NCBI RefSeq assembly: GCF_002946835.1
Contig: NZ_CP026652.1
Coordinates: 3,534,001-3,598,000, forward strand
Direction of reading: 5' to 3'
Source of the DNA: Streptomyces dengpaensis
Lineage (GTDB): Bacteria > Actinomycetota > Actinomycetes > Streptomycetales > Streptomycetaceae
DNA: 64,000 bases
The translations under genes were made by a program, and so were the position numbers. Shown here piece after piece: positions 9,925 to 18,213 of the stretch (positions within the stretch are counted from its first letter, which is position 1; every line of letters starts with the position of its first letter). The notes under the pieces are model-generated. The model had not been told where the DNA came from and made no database searches. It saw only the letters and a list, made by a program, of their open reading frames with translations.

Positions 9925-10446
9925 TTAACGCTTGCTGTACTGCGGGGCCTTGCGGGCCTTCTTGAGACCGGCCTTCTTGCGCTCGACCGCACGGTCGTCG
10001 CGCTTGAGGAAGCCGGCCTTCTTCAGGGCGCCGCGGTTGTTGTCGACGTCGGCCTCGTTCAGCGCACGGGCGACACCGAGACGGAGCGCACCGGCCTGAC
10101 CGGAGACACCGCCACCCGCGATGCGGGCGATGACGTCGTAGCGGCCCTCGAGCTCGAGCACCTTGAAGGGCTCGTTGACTTCCTGCTGGTGCACCTTGTT
10201 GGGGAAGTAGTCCTCAAGGGTGCGACCGTTGATCTTCCACTTGCCGGTGCCCGGGACGATCCGGACGCGGGCGATGGCGTTCTTGCGGCGACCCAGGCCG
10301 GCGGCCGGCTGCGGCTCGCCGAAACGGGACGCCATCGACTCCGAGGTGTACTCGCCCTCAACGACGATCTCGGACTCGGTGGTGTAGCTGTCGATGTCGA
10401 CGAGCTCAGTCTCTTCGACCGGCTGCTCAACAGTGTTCTCGGCCAC
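9925..10446 (-). CDS. rpsI: 30S ribosomal protein S9
   Basis: Small-subunit protein whose C-terminal tail reaches the P-site tRNA. 173 residues, with an acidic N-terminal extension of about 45 residues ([20 protein letters not shown]) that is usual in actinobacteria but absent in E. coli S9. The core starts [15 protein letters not shown] and ends in the conserved basic tail [12 protein letters not shown]. It is cotranscribed with rplM, 42 bp upstream. Confidence 0.98.
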   Translation of the reverse strand: MAENTVEQPVEETELVDIDSYTTESEIVVEGEYTSESMASRFGEPQPAAGLGRRKNAIARVRIVPGTGKWKINGRTLEDYFPNKVHQQEVNEPFKVLELEGRYDVIARIAGGGVSGQAGALRLGVARALNEADVDNNRGALKKAGFLKRDDRAVERKKAGLKKARKAPQYSKR

Positions 10447-10488
10447 GATTCTCCTCAGATTCTCTTCAGTCTTAGGGGGTGGCCGGAC

Positions 10489-10932
10489 TTACTGCGCGAC
10501 CTGGGTGATCTCGAACGGCACCGGCTGCTGGGCAGCGTGCGGGTGCTGGTCGCCCGAGTAGACCTTCAGCTTCGAGAGCATCTGACGGCCCAGGGAGTTC
10601 TTGGGGAGCATGCCCTTGACGGCCTTCTCGACGGCCTTCTCGGGGTTCTTGTCCATCAGCTCGTCGTAGCGGACGGAGCGCAGACCACCCGGGTAACCCG
10701 AGTGGCGGTACGCCATCTTCTGGGTCCGCTTATTGCCGGACAGGTGCACCTTGTCGGCGTTGATGATGATGACGAAGTCACCGGCATCGACGTGCGGGGC
10801 AAAGATCGGCTTGTGCTTGCCCCGCAGAAGGTTGGCGGCGGTGGTCGCCAGACGGCCGAGGACGACGTCCTGGGCGTCGATGACGTGCCACTGGCGAGTG
10901 ATGTCGCCGGGCTTGGGGCTGTACGTACGCAC
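10489..10932 (-). CDS. rplM: 50S ribosomal protein L13
   Basis: Early-assembly large-subunit protein. The GTG at 10932 ([20 protein letters not shown]) gives 147 residues. The longer open frame upstream has no family similarity and is rejected. Family blocks include [35 protein letters not shown] and [10 protein letters not shown]. First gene of the rplM-rpsI operon. Confidence 0.98.
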   Translation of the reverse strand: MRTYSPKPGDITRQWHVIDAQDVVLGRLATTAANLLRGKHKPIFAPHVDAGDFVIIINADKVHLSGNKRTQKMAYRHSGYPGGLRSVRYDELMDKNPEKAVEKAVKGMLPKNSLGRQMLSKLKVYSGDQHPHAAQQPVPFEITQVAQ

Positions 10933-11162
10933 GGTTCGTAGCCTTCGCTTCTTCAGTGAGTGGGTCCTGACAAGGCCACCACGGACGATCACGACAGCCC
11001 TGACCGCACTGCGGTGACGCATACCGCGTGCTGGTCGCTGGTCATCGGCCCCGGTGGACCGGTGTAAGGGCCCCCCACGTGAGAATGAGCAAGCCAATAC
11101 ACATAACGAACTGCAAGCCTACCCGCGCCGCCCCGCAGGGGTCAAAACGCCGAACAAGCGCC

Positions 11163-11249
11163 GCTACCGCTGCAGGCAGTCGTCCCGCCGGGCTACCGCT
11201 GCAGGCAGTCGTCCCGCCGGGCTATCGCTGTGGGCAGTCGTCCCGCAGG
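11163..11249. repeat. three 29-bp tandem repeats
   Basis: Units at 11163-11191 and 11192-11220 are identical; the third, 11221-11249, differs at a few positions. Each unit contains ggcagtcgtcccgc. A related segment (tgtgggcagtcgttgcgcag) occurs near 17997-18026. The third unit lies inside the 3' end of the GT87 gene and supplies its last residues and stop codon. No unique spacers separate the units, so this is not CRISPR. Confidence 0.9.
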
Positions 11250-12442
11250 GCGGGACGGGCGGGCACAGCCTGCAGCGCCGGGCGCCTGGAAACCGGCCCC
11301 AGCGACAACCCCGGCCGCACGGCCACCGCGGCAGCCAGTACACACAAGGTAAGGCAGTCCCGATAGGCCCGCCGGGTCACCGGCTCCAGCCAGGGCCAGG
11401 TAACCCCCGGCACCTGGGGCACGAACGCCAGCCAGAACCAGGGCCCCCGAGCCACCGAGCCGGGACACGGCAGCCCCGCGAGCAGCAGCGGCACGACAAC
11501 GAGCAGATAGTGGTCGTACGAAGGCCGGGAGACCAGAAACGCCGAGAGCATCAGCATCACCCCGGCCTCGACCACCCGCAGCGGCCCAGGCAGGGCAAGC
11601 CGCCACCGCCGGTACGCACACCAGACCCCCGCGAGCGCGGCCACGCCGGCCAGCACCCCGGCGACAGCCGCCGGCACCCCCAGCCGGGCGAGCACCGCCC
11701 CCGGCGAAGCCTCGTAGAGCCGTACGAAATCGTCATGCCCGCGCAGCAGAAACGGCAGCGTCCGCGTGACGAACCCCGCGGGATCCGGCATCAGCAGCGC
11801 CGCCCCGCCGGAAACCACCGCCGGAACCAGCACCAGGACGGCCAGCCCCCGCCACTCCCGGGCGAAGACGAAGAGCAGCGCCACCGGCGCGAGCAACGGC
11901 TTCAGCACGATCGCGGCACCGATCACCGCCCCCGCCGCGACCCACCGCCCCCGCACCGCACACAGCAACCCCAGCGGCAGCGCGAGCGCCGCCGTCACAG
12001 TCCAGTTGCCGAGCGTCACCAGGTGTCCGAAGGGCGCGAAACCCAGCGCGAGCGCGGTGAGCCCGAGCACGGCGAAGCGGCTGCGCCAGGAAATCCCGTG
12101 GATACGCAGCGCGCAGGCCCAGCCCGCCGCCAGCAGCGCGGTCACCGTCAGCGGGACGAGCACCCGCAGCGCGGCCAGTGGCAGCATCGCCTGCGGCACG
12201 GCCGCGAGCACCGCGCCCGGCAGATAGAGGAAGTGCGGGTCGGCGTAGGGCGAGCCCCCGTCCAGCCAGGTCCTGGCCGCCCGTACGACGATCGCGTTGT
12301 CCATCCCGCCGTCCGAGCTCGCGCGCGCCACGTTCACGACCGGGACGCAGAGCACCACCGCCAGGACCGCCCACGCGTGCCGGGACGCCCGCCGCACCAA
12401 CCACCCGGACATGTCACTTTTGCCCTCGTTCATGCAGGTCAC
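11222..12442 (-). CDS. GT87-type (DUF2029) integral membrane glycosyltransferase
   Basis: About 406 residues with roughly ten hydrophobic segments (AWAVLAVVLCVPVVNVA; VTAALALPLGLLCAV; YLLVVVPLLLAGLP and others). The early loop DNAIVVRAARTWLDGGSPYADPHF and the spacing of segments resemble the GT87 polyprenol-phosphate-mannose-dependent alpha-mannosyltransferases of actinobacteria. Starts at 12442, 12433 (MNEGKSDM) or 12412 (MSGWLVRR) are all possible. The last residues (RDDCPQR) are encoded by the 29-bp repeat array, so the C-terminus was probably reshaped by repeat insertion. It is divergent from the gene at 12508. Acceptor unknown. Confidence 0.75.
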   Translation of the reverse strand: MTCMNEGKSDMSGWLVRRASRHAWAVLAVVLCVPVVNVARASSDGGMDNAIVVRAARTWLDGGSPYADPHFLYLPGAVLAAVPQAMLPLAALRVLVPLTVTALLAAGWACALRIHGISWRSRFAVLGLTALALGFAPFGHLVTLGNWTVTAALALPLGLLCAVRGRWVAAGAVIGAAIVLKPLLAPVALLFVFAREWRGLAVLVLVPAVVSGGAALLMPDPAGFVTRTLPFLLRGHDDFVRLYEASPGAVLARLGVPAAVAGVLAGVAALAGVWCAYRRWRLALPGPLRVVEAGVMLMLSAFLVSRPSYDHYLLVVVPLLLAGLPCPGSVARGPWFWLAFVPQVPGVTWPWLEPVTRRAYRDCLTLCVLAAAVAVRPGLSLGPVSRRPALQAVPARPALRDDCPQR

Positions 12443-12507
12443 GCTAGGGGCTCAAGTGCACTGTGAAGCGGAACGGCACCCCCCAACGCCCGTCTAAGAT
12501 GCGGCGC

Positions 12508-13395
12508 ATGAGTTATGGGCAGGGTGGGCAGGGGCAGCCTCCGTGGAATCCCTGGAAGCCGGGATCTCAGCAGCCTCAGTGGGGAAACCAGACCGCCGAT
12601 CAGACTCCTGACTGGGCGGCACTCGCCGAGGCGTCCGAGTCGCGCAACAAGCGCCGAAGGCTGCTGTTCATCGGCGCCGGCGCGCTTGCCACGATCGCGG
12701 TCGGCGCGGCGGTCGCCATGGCCGTCGTGAACGCGAACGGGGACGGCCAGGCCTCGAACCAGCCCTCCGACCTGCCCGCCACCGCGGACATCCCGAGCGA
12801 CACCACCGGGCCGGCACCGTCGTTCGAGCCGACCTCGGCCCCTCCCCCGCTGGATCCGAAGGACTTCATATCCAGCGTGAAGAAGGACACGGCCCCGCTC
12901 AGCCCGGACATCCTCTTCCCCGGTACGACGCTGACGGTGGGCGACATCGTCTACCGCAAGGGTCCGACGGCCGACACCAAGAACTGCGCCTCGGCCGCGA
13001 AGAACACCCTCCCCGCGGTCCTCACCAAGAACGACTGCACGCGCGTCCTGCGCGTCACCTACACCAAGGACGGTGTCGCGGTGACGGTCGGCGTGGCCGT
13101 CTTCGACACCGAGGCCCAGGCGCTCAAGGCCAAGGGCGAGGCCGACAAGAAGAGCATCGTCGACTCGCTGTCCGGCAACGGCGTGAAGAACTTCTGCGAC
13201 GCGGCGGTCTGCCGCTCCACCACCAACTCCTACGGCCGCTACGCCTACTTCACGATCGCCGGCTTCACCAACGGCAAGGACGTGACGACCAAGGACACCG
13301 CGGTCTTCACCACCGGCGACGACCTCCAGGAGTTCACCTTCCGGCAGATCGGCCGCCGTGGCCAGGCCCAGGCATCGGCCGCGGCCAACGGGTAG
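12508..13395 (+). CDS. membrane-anchored extracytoplasmic protein of unknown function
   Basis: 295 residues from the ATG at 12508 (MSYGQGGQGQPPWNPW). Residues 1-45 are rich in Pro, Gln, Gly and Trp. KRRRLLFIGAGALATIAVGA begins one membrane segment at about residues 51-74, followed by a Ser/Thr/Pro-rich spacer and an extracytoplasmic domain with four cysteines (NCAS, NDCT, FCDAAVC) that could form two disulfides. I recognise no enzyme motif. The gene is divergent from the GT87 gene across 65 bp. Two hairpin-forming repeats follow its stop. Confidence 0.8.
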   Translation: MSYGQGGQGQPPWNPWKPGSQQPQWGNQTADQTPDWAALAEASESRNKRRRLLFIGAGALATIAVGAAVAMAVVNANGDGQASNQPSDLPATADIPSDTTGPAPSFEPTSAPPPLDPKDFISSVKKDTAPLSPDILFPGTTLTVGDIVYRKGPTADTKNCASAAKNTLPAVLTKNDCTRVLRVTYTKDGVAVTVGVAVFDTEAQALKAKGEADKKSIVDSLSGNGVKNFCDAAVCRSTTNSYGRYAYFTIAGFTNGKDVTTKDTAVFTTGDDLQEFTFRQIGRRGQAQASAAANG

Positions 13396-13447
13396 CCGCC
13401 TTCCGCGGCGGCCGGCCAGCCCGGTGAGCCGCCTTCCGCGGCGGCCG
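13394..13447. repeat. two 21-bp direct repeats, each able to form a hairpin
   Basis: Copies at 13394-13414 and 13427-13447 contain gccgccttccgcggcggc, which pairs with itself. They directly follow, and partly overlap, the stop of the plus-strand gene and may serve as its terminator. Confidence 0.75.
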
Positions 13448-13489
13448 ACCGTCCCGAGTGGCCGGCCGCCGCGGGGTCGTCCGCCGCGA

Positions 13490-13788
13490 TCAGCGGCCCC
13501 GGCGCTCCAGCAGTTGCACCGTCATCAGGCGCATCCGCTCGGTGCGCACGACCTTGAACCCCCTGGCCAGTGCCGCGGCCGTACTCTCCCTCATCCGGGC
13601 GCGGACATCGCCGAACGTCGTCGACACCAGCCACAGCCGCCGCCGGCCCGCCAGGCAGGCCGCGGGCACATCGCACTCCTCCGGCGCGTACCAGCCGGTC
13701 TGCCGGGCTGTCCGCTTCACCACGACGTCGTCGGGCCGGGCGCCCTCGCCAGCTCGTACGCCAGGTGACCGCGCTCGGCGGACGTCAT
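13490..13788 (-). pseudogene. frameshifted C-terminal remnant, probably of a membrane glycosyltransferase-like protein
   Basis: An ATG at 13788 overlaps the TGA of the GH26-like gene (ATGA). The frame starting there (MTSAERGHLAYELARAPG) soon hits a stop, but one frame over the sequence continues smoothly as ARPDDVVVKRTARQTGWYAP and runs to a stop at 13490 (RMRLMTVQLLERRGR). One indel near 13735-13750 would join the two into about 100 residues. The texture (PDDVVV, RRRLWLVSTTF, GFKVVRTERM) resembles the C-terminal soluble tail of GT39-like membrane proteins, but this is inference. The GTG at 13723 could still yield a 77-residue protein. Confidence 0.45.
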
Positions 13789-14777
13789 CGAGCCTTCCGT
13801 GCGTCGAAGCCGTAGAGGTCGTCCGCGGCGAGGCGCCGGAACTCGGCCAGGCCCTCCGGTTCGACCGTCAGCCTCCAGTCCTCGCGTGCCTTGTAGTCGA
13901 ACCAGGCGAAGCCGACGATGTCGCGGGCGGGCGCGATGCCCTCGAAGAGAGCCCGCACATGGGTCGCCCTGAGCTCGCCGGGCATGGCGCCCGTCTCCAG
14001 GACGAGCATCGGCTCGCGGCTGAACCTGCGCACCTCGGCCATGGTCGCCCCGAACAGCCCCTCGAAGGTGTGCGGGTCCCAGTCGGTGAAGTACCCGATC
14101 AGGCCGACCCAGTCGACGTAGTTCTCGCCCGGGTAGAAGCGGCTGAGGTCGTCGTGGGTGTCCGGTTTGATGATGTTCGGCGACCAGGCCCAGATCACGT
14201 GGGTCGCGCCGACGTCCTCGAAGACGTCGTGGATGTGCCGCCAGGCCCGGACGTACTCCTTGGGCGTGGTCTCGGTGATCCCCCACTTCTCCCAGTCGCC
14301 GTTCATCTCGTCCGCGAAGCTGATCGCGACCGGGATGTTCAGGGTGCGGACCGCCGTCGCGTACTCCTTGATGTACGCGTCGGTCTCGCCGTCGGCGATC
14401 TCGGTGAGGGACGTCTTCTGCGGCTCCCAGGACACGATGGTCAGCGCACCGGTGTTCCAGGCGTTGCGGACACCCGTGGCGTCGAATCCGTCGCCCCAGG
14501 CCGCGTAGTACCGGATGAGATTCGGCCTCTTGCCGACCAGCCTGGTGTAGTCGTCCACCGGCTCCATGGAGTGCGGGGCCTTGGCCCGGGCGACGCCGAA
14601 GTACTTCTTCGCCGGCTGGAGCAACGGGCGTACGTCATAGGGCGGTTCCTGCGCGCCCGCGGCTGTGGCCGGGACGCGGGAACGGCCGCCGACGGTGCCC
14701 GGGCTGCACGCCGTCAGCGCGAGGGCGGCGGCGGTGAGCGGAACGAGCAGGGCGGCGGTGACACGGCACACGCGCAT
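13785..14777 (-). CDS. GH26-like glycoside hydrolase lipoprotein
   Basis: 330 residues from ATG at 14777. The signal peptide MRVCRVTAALLVPLTAAAL leads to a lipobox LTAC (Cys24), so the protein should be lipid-anchored outside the cell. The rest resembles family 26 glycoside hydrolases (beta-mannanase type): an acid/base glutamate E157 in SFADEMNGDW, where the family usually has HEMNG, and a probable nucleophile E261 in LVLETGAMPG. WAWSPN and DWVGLIGYFTDW also fit. It starts within TGATG of the upstream glycosyltransferase gene, implying translational coupling. In this context it probably trims or releases the glycan that transferase once made. The Asp for His change in the acid/base motif is worth noting. 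Confidence 0.8.
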   Translation of the reverse strand: MRVCRVTAALLVPLTAAALALTACSPGTVGGRSRVPATAAGAQEPPYDVRPLLQPAKKYFGVARAKAPHSMEPVDDYTRLVGKRPNLIRYYAAWGDGFDATGVRNAWNTGALTIVSWEPQKTSLTEIADGETDAYIKEYATAVRTLNIPVAISFADEMNGDWEKWGITETTPKEYVRAWRHIHDVFEDVGATHVIWAWSPNIIKPDTHDDLSRFYPGENYVDWVGLIGYFTDWDPHTFEGLFGATMAEVRRFSREPMLVLETGAMPGELRATHVRALFEGIAPARDIVGFAWFDYKAREDWRLTVEPEGLAEFRRLAADDLYGFDARKAR

Positions 14778-15595
14778 CAGTGGGCTCCCATCGCACGGGG
14801 CTGGACCAGGACTCGTCCGACGATCAGCGCGTAGAAGAGTCCGGAGGACAGAAGGAGGGCGAAGTCGGCCGGGTCGGGCATCAGCGTGCGCCAGCCGGCG
14901 GCGGCCACCCAGAGCACCGCGGTTCCACCGCCCCACAGCCACACAGCGGTCCGGTGCCGTGTGATTCCGCTCCGCTTCGCCGCGGCGGAACCGGTGGCCT
15001 GCCAGCCCATGCGGCGGCCGCGCAGGATGTCCCAGATAGCGAAGACGTGCGCCCAGCCGTACATCATGCGGACCGCCCACGCCTCCAGGCGGTAGCTGGC
15101 CGAGTCGTCGAGGGCGAACGGCTCGCAGGGGCCCGGGTAGTCGTCGGCGAGCATCCGTACATGGGTCCAGGTGTTGTGCAGCACCTCGATCGGCTCACCG
15201 CACACCGGCAGGAAGACATCGACCGAGGGATAGGTGCCGGGGCGCCATGCGCCCACGAGTCTTCGATGCCGCTCCACGTCGAAATCGCGGCTGCACAGAT
15301 TCACCCGCAGCGAGATCAGGTAGTACAGCACCGTGAACGTCAGGAGGGGGGCGAACAGCCACAACAGCGGGGAGGAGGACGCCAGTCGGAACTGACTCAG
15401 CGCCGGACAGGACACGCTGACCATCGAAGTGACCGTGAGCATCCACAAGCGGCGCTTGGGGTAGGCGTACTTCTCGTCGTCCGACGGCGGCAGCGGCAGC
15501 AGTCCGGGCTGCGCCGGCTGGTCCGAGGGCGGCCTGAGGGTCTGCTGCCGTCTCGTCCCGGGGCGCACCACACGGGCGGCCTCAATTGAACTCAT
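14777..15595 (-). pseudogene. cellulose-synthase-like GT2 gene with in-frame deletion of the catalytic core
   Basis: The frame encodes 272 residues from ATG 15595 (MSSIEAARVVRPG); a GTG at 15613 is less likely. The N-terminal part has the two membrane segments and the start of the glycosyltransferase domain (FDVERHRRLVGAWRPG, SVDVFLPVCGEPIEVLHNTW, LDDSAS). It then jumps at about nucleotide 15094 straight to YRLEAWAVRMMYGWAHVFA, which in full-length relatives lies some 300 residues later. The DXD, the TED-like acidic motif and QxxRW of processive GT2 enzymes are missing. The C-terminal membrane helices follow. The frame is intact but catalysis should be impossible. Annotated as a pseudogene by deletion; a residual membrane role cannot be excluded. 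Confidence 0.8.
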
Positions 15596-15783
15596 CCAGG
15601 TCTCCCAGACCACCCGCCTCGCGCGGAACGAGGCGATGTGCCGGGAAATCTAAAGTGGCGTCAACTGGCCACGCTGGTGACACAAGCGAACGGGTTCACG
15701 CTTAACCCGAAATAATGGAGCACCTAACCGAAATGCCATAATCAAGCGCTGATACGGTCATTGCCCTTTTCCCTGGTGGCGTC

Positions 15784-17007
15784 TCAGGAACGCTCGGCGG
15801 CGAACGGTCCGCCGGTGCGGAAGACCAGCTCGGCGAAGCGTTCGCCGATGCGGCAGTGCGTGGCGGCGTCCGGGTGGAGCTGGTCGGGCAGCGGCAGCTC
15901 GACGAAGTCCGCCGCGCCGTAGAGGTCACGGCCGTCGAGGTAGTACAGATGGGGGTCCTCGGCCGCCCGCTGCTTCACGATGCGGGAGAGCTCGTCCCGG
16001 ATGACGCCCAGCGTCAGCTTCCCGGCGACGCGCTCCGCGGGGTCGCCCGCGGCCCGCAACCGCAGCCTCCCAGCGCTGAGATCGCTGAAGTCCGGGGCAC
16101 TGGGGCCGGGGGTGTCCTCGTGGATGGGGCACAGGATCGGCGAGACGACCAGCAGCGGCGCGGTGGGGTGCCCCTCGCGGATGGTGTCGAGGAAGCCGTG
16201 CACCGCCGGGGTGAAGGCACGCAGCCGCATCAGGTCGGTGTTGACCAGGTTGATGCCGATCTTGACGCTGATCAGGTCCGCGGGGGTGTCGCGCAGGGCG
16301 CGGGCGGTGAACGCGTCGAGCAGGGCACCGCCGCCCAGGCCCAGGTTGATCAGATCCACACCGCCGAGGGAGGCGGCCAGCGCGGGCCAGGTCGTGCTGG
16401 GACTGGCGGCGTCGGAGCCCTGGCTGATCGAACTCCCGTGGTGCAGCCACACTTTGCGGCCCCCCTGCGGCACAGCCTCGACAGGGGCGTCGGTGCGCAG
16501 GGCGACCAGCTGGGTCACCTCGTTGTGCGGCAGCCAGATCTCGACGGCCTTCACCTGACCGGGCAGACCGGCGAACCGGACGGTGCCCACCGGTCCGGGC
16601 CGGGACTCCGCGGAACCGGTGGTCATGTCCACGATCAGGGCATTGCCGCCGGGCGCGCTCGCCCGGCCGGCCGGGCGGCCGTCGACGAGCAGGTCGTACA
16701 CGCCGTCGGGACGGGGCGGGGCACCCAGGTAGACCGTCTTGGTGGGAAGCGTGTCCAGCTCGACAACGGTCGCCCGGGTTCGGAAGACCAGCCGCACGCC
16801 GGAGGGCTGGGCCTCCGCCATGGCCAGCTGCCCGTCGGCGCACTGAGCCCGGGCCCGGGCGGGCAGCCGGTGCGGCAGCACCCCGTGCTGGGTGCGCTCC
16901 AGCTCCAGCGCGCCACGCAGGAGGTCCGCCGTGATGTCCGTGGTGATCAGGTCCGCCGGCCGTTCCGTGAAGGAGGAGCCGGGGACGTCGTCGTACTGGT
17001 CGCTCAT
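15784..17007 (-). CDS. SGNH/GDSL-type hydrolase
   Basis: 407 residues without a signal peptide. The N-terminal 190 residues look like a beta-rich accessory domain, and the C-terminal half is an SGNH hydrolase: block I HHGSSISQGSD (nucleophile serine), block II NLGLGGGALLDAF, block III IKIGINLVN-like KIGINLVN, and block V DQLHPD supplying Asp and His. The likely reaction is ester hydrolysis or deacetylation of a carbohydrate or lipid; substrate unknown. The ATG at 17007 lies inside a 25-bp tandem duplication, so the ribosome-binding site and start codon exist twice; the outer copy would encode only MSVMTS before a stop. Confidence 0.87.
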   Translation of the reverse strand: MSDQYDDVPGSSFTERPADLITTDITADLLRGALELERTQHGVLPHRLPARARAQCADGQLAMAEAQPSGVRLVFRTRATVVELDTLPTKTVYLGAPPRPDGVYDLLVDGRPAGRASAPGGNALIVDMTTGSAESRPGPVGTVRFAGLPGQVKAVEIWLPHNEVTQLVALRTDAPVEAVPQGGRKVWLHHGSSISQGSDAASPSTTWPALAASLGGVDLINLGLGGGALLDAFTARALRDTPADLISVKIGINLVNTDLMRLRAFTPAVHGFLDTIREGHPTAPLLVVSPILCPIHEDTPGPSAPDFSDLSAGRLRLRAAGDPAERVAGKLTLGVIRDELSRIVKQRAAEDPHLYYLDGRDLYGAADFVELPLPDQLHPDAATHCRIGERFAELVFRTGGPFAAERS

Positions 17008-17050
17008 GACCTCAGCTTGTCATTACGCTCATGACCTCAGCTTGTCATTA
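17001..17050. repeat. 25-bp perfect tandem duplication of a translation start region
   Basis: Copies at 17001-17025 and 17026-17050 are identical. The inner copy holds the start of the SGNH gene; the outer copy reaches the truA stop codon (17048-17050). On the minus strand the outer ATG opens a six-codon minicistron (MSVMTS) whose TGA is four bases before the real ATG. Confidence 0.93.
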
Positions 17051-17914
17051 ACAGGCTGCACACCCTGCTGCCCCGGGCAGCGACCGCTTGTTCCGCGCCT
17101 CCTTGCTCCGCGCGGCCAGCAACTCGTCGGCGGGATACCCGACCTCCTCGAGCGTCAGCCCGTGCGGCCGTACGACATGGACGGCGGAGTCACGCACACC
17201 GGCGGCCAGCACCTTCCCGGGCCAGTCGGTCCCGCGATGCCCGTCCCCCACGAACAACAGCGCACCGATCAGCGACCGCACCATGTTGTGGCAGAAGGCA
17301 TCGGCCCGCACGGTCGCGGTGATGATCCCGTCCTCACCCCGCACCAGGCTCAGCTCCTGGAGCGTACGAATGGTGGTCGCACCCTCGCGCCGCTTGCAGT
17401 ACGCGGCGAAGTCGTGCTCCCCCAGGAGCCGCCCTGCTGCCTCGTTCATGGCGTCCACGTCGAGGGGCCAGTCGTGCCAGAGGACGTGACCGCGCAGCAG
17501 CGGATCGACGCCACCGGGGTTGTCGGTGACGCGATAGGCGTACCGCCGCCAGATCGCGGAGAAGCGGGCATTGAAACCGCTGGGCGCCTCCCTGAGAGCC
17601 CACACCCGCACATCCTTGGGCAGCCGCCCGGCAAGCCGCTTGAGCAGCTTCCCGCGGTGCTCGCCCCAGACCTCCAGAGGCAGATCAACATGCGCCACCT
17701 GCCCGCGTGCATGCACTCCGGCATCGGTCCGCCCGGCCACGGTCAGCTCGTACGCGGTGTCCCCGGACCGCGTCACCGTCCGTAGCGCGTCCTCGATCTC
17801 CGCCTGCACGGTCCTACGCTCACCGGCCTGCTTCGCCCACCCATGGAACGCGGTCCCGTCGTAGGACAGTTCCAGACGCACACGCACAAAACCGGGCTGT
17901 ACTTCGTCACTCAC
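17048..17914 (-). CDS. truA: tRNA pseudouridine(38-40) synthase
   Basis: Isomerises uridines 38-40 of the tRNA anticodon arm. 288 residues from GTG at 17914 ([20 protein letters not shown]). The catalytic aspartate is in [13 protein letters not shown]; other blocks are [22 protein letters not shown] and [14 protein letters not shown]. The C-terminus ends AAGCAAC with the stop inside the 25-bp duplication. It lies downstream of rplQ, the usual actinobacterial position, separated by a 299-bp repeat-rich region. Confidence 0.97.
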   Translation of the reverse strand: MSDEVQPGFVRVRLELSYDGTAFHGWAKQAGERRTVQAEIEDALRTVTRSGDTAYELTVAGRTDAGVHARGQVAHVDLPLEVWGEHRGKLLKRLAGRLPKDVRVWALREAPSGFNARFSAIWRRYAYRVTDNPGGVDPLLRGHVLWHDWPLDVDAMNEAAGRLLGEHDFAAYCKRREGATTIRTLQELSLVRGEDGIITATVRADAFCHNMVRSLIGALLFVGDGHRGTDWPGKVLAAGVRDSAVHVVRPHGLTLEEVGYPADELLAARSKEARNKRSLPGAAGCAAC

Positions 17915-17931
17915 AGATAGATCCTCTCAGG

Positions 17932-18112
17932 CCGGGGGCAGACAGACAGGCTGGCGGACCGCCGCCAGGCTGCGGGACAGCCAGGCCGGCGGACCGCCGC
18001 CAGGCTGTGGGCAGTCGTTGCGCAGCGGCGATGAGGGTCCCCCCGCTCTGGGGGTACCTCCCAGGCCCTTAAGGCACTGGGGGAGAAGCCGAGAGTGGGG
18101 GGAGGGTGGGCA
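17932..18112. repeat. repeat-rich truA-rplQ intergenic region
   Basis: The segment 17950-18015 contains duplicated pieces (ggcggaccgccgccaggctg twice). From 18031 to 18112 there is an interspersed element containing ggtacctcccaggcccttaa and gggggagaagccgagagtgg. An inverted near-copy occurs at 22638-22712. I see no gene in this stretch. Confidence 0.8.
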
Positions 18113-18164
18113 CAGCCGGACCCGCAGCCGCGTACGGCGCTCGCCCCCGCCCGCGGAACGCGAA

Positions 18165-18196
18165 AGCGGGCCCGCCCCGCAGGGGGCGGACCCGCT
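18165..18196 (-). terminator. rplQ terminator hairpin
   Basis: Arms agcgggcccgcccc (18165-18178) and ggggcggacccgct (18183-18196). The one non-Watson-Crick pair is C-A on the plus strand but becomes G-U in minus-strand RNA, so the hairpin favours the rplQ transcript. It begins 17 bp after the rplQ stop. Confidence 0.8.
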
Positions 18197-18213
18197 CAAC
18201 GCAAGGCAGAGCC

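Noticed and set aside
10933..11097. N-terminal extension of L13
   Set aside because: Although open, the extra 55 residues are basic and unlike L13; the GTG at 10932 begins the recognised protein.
11163..11249. Possible CRISPR array or attachment-site duplication
   Set aside because: Units are directly joined, the motif recurs elsewhere as an interspersed repeat, and no integrase or tRNA is adjacent.
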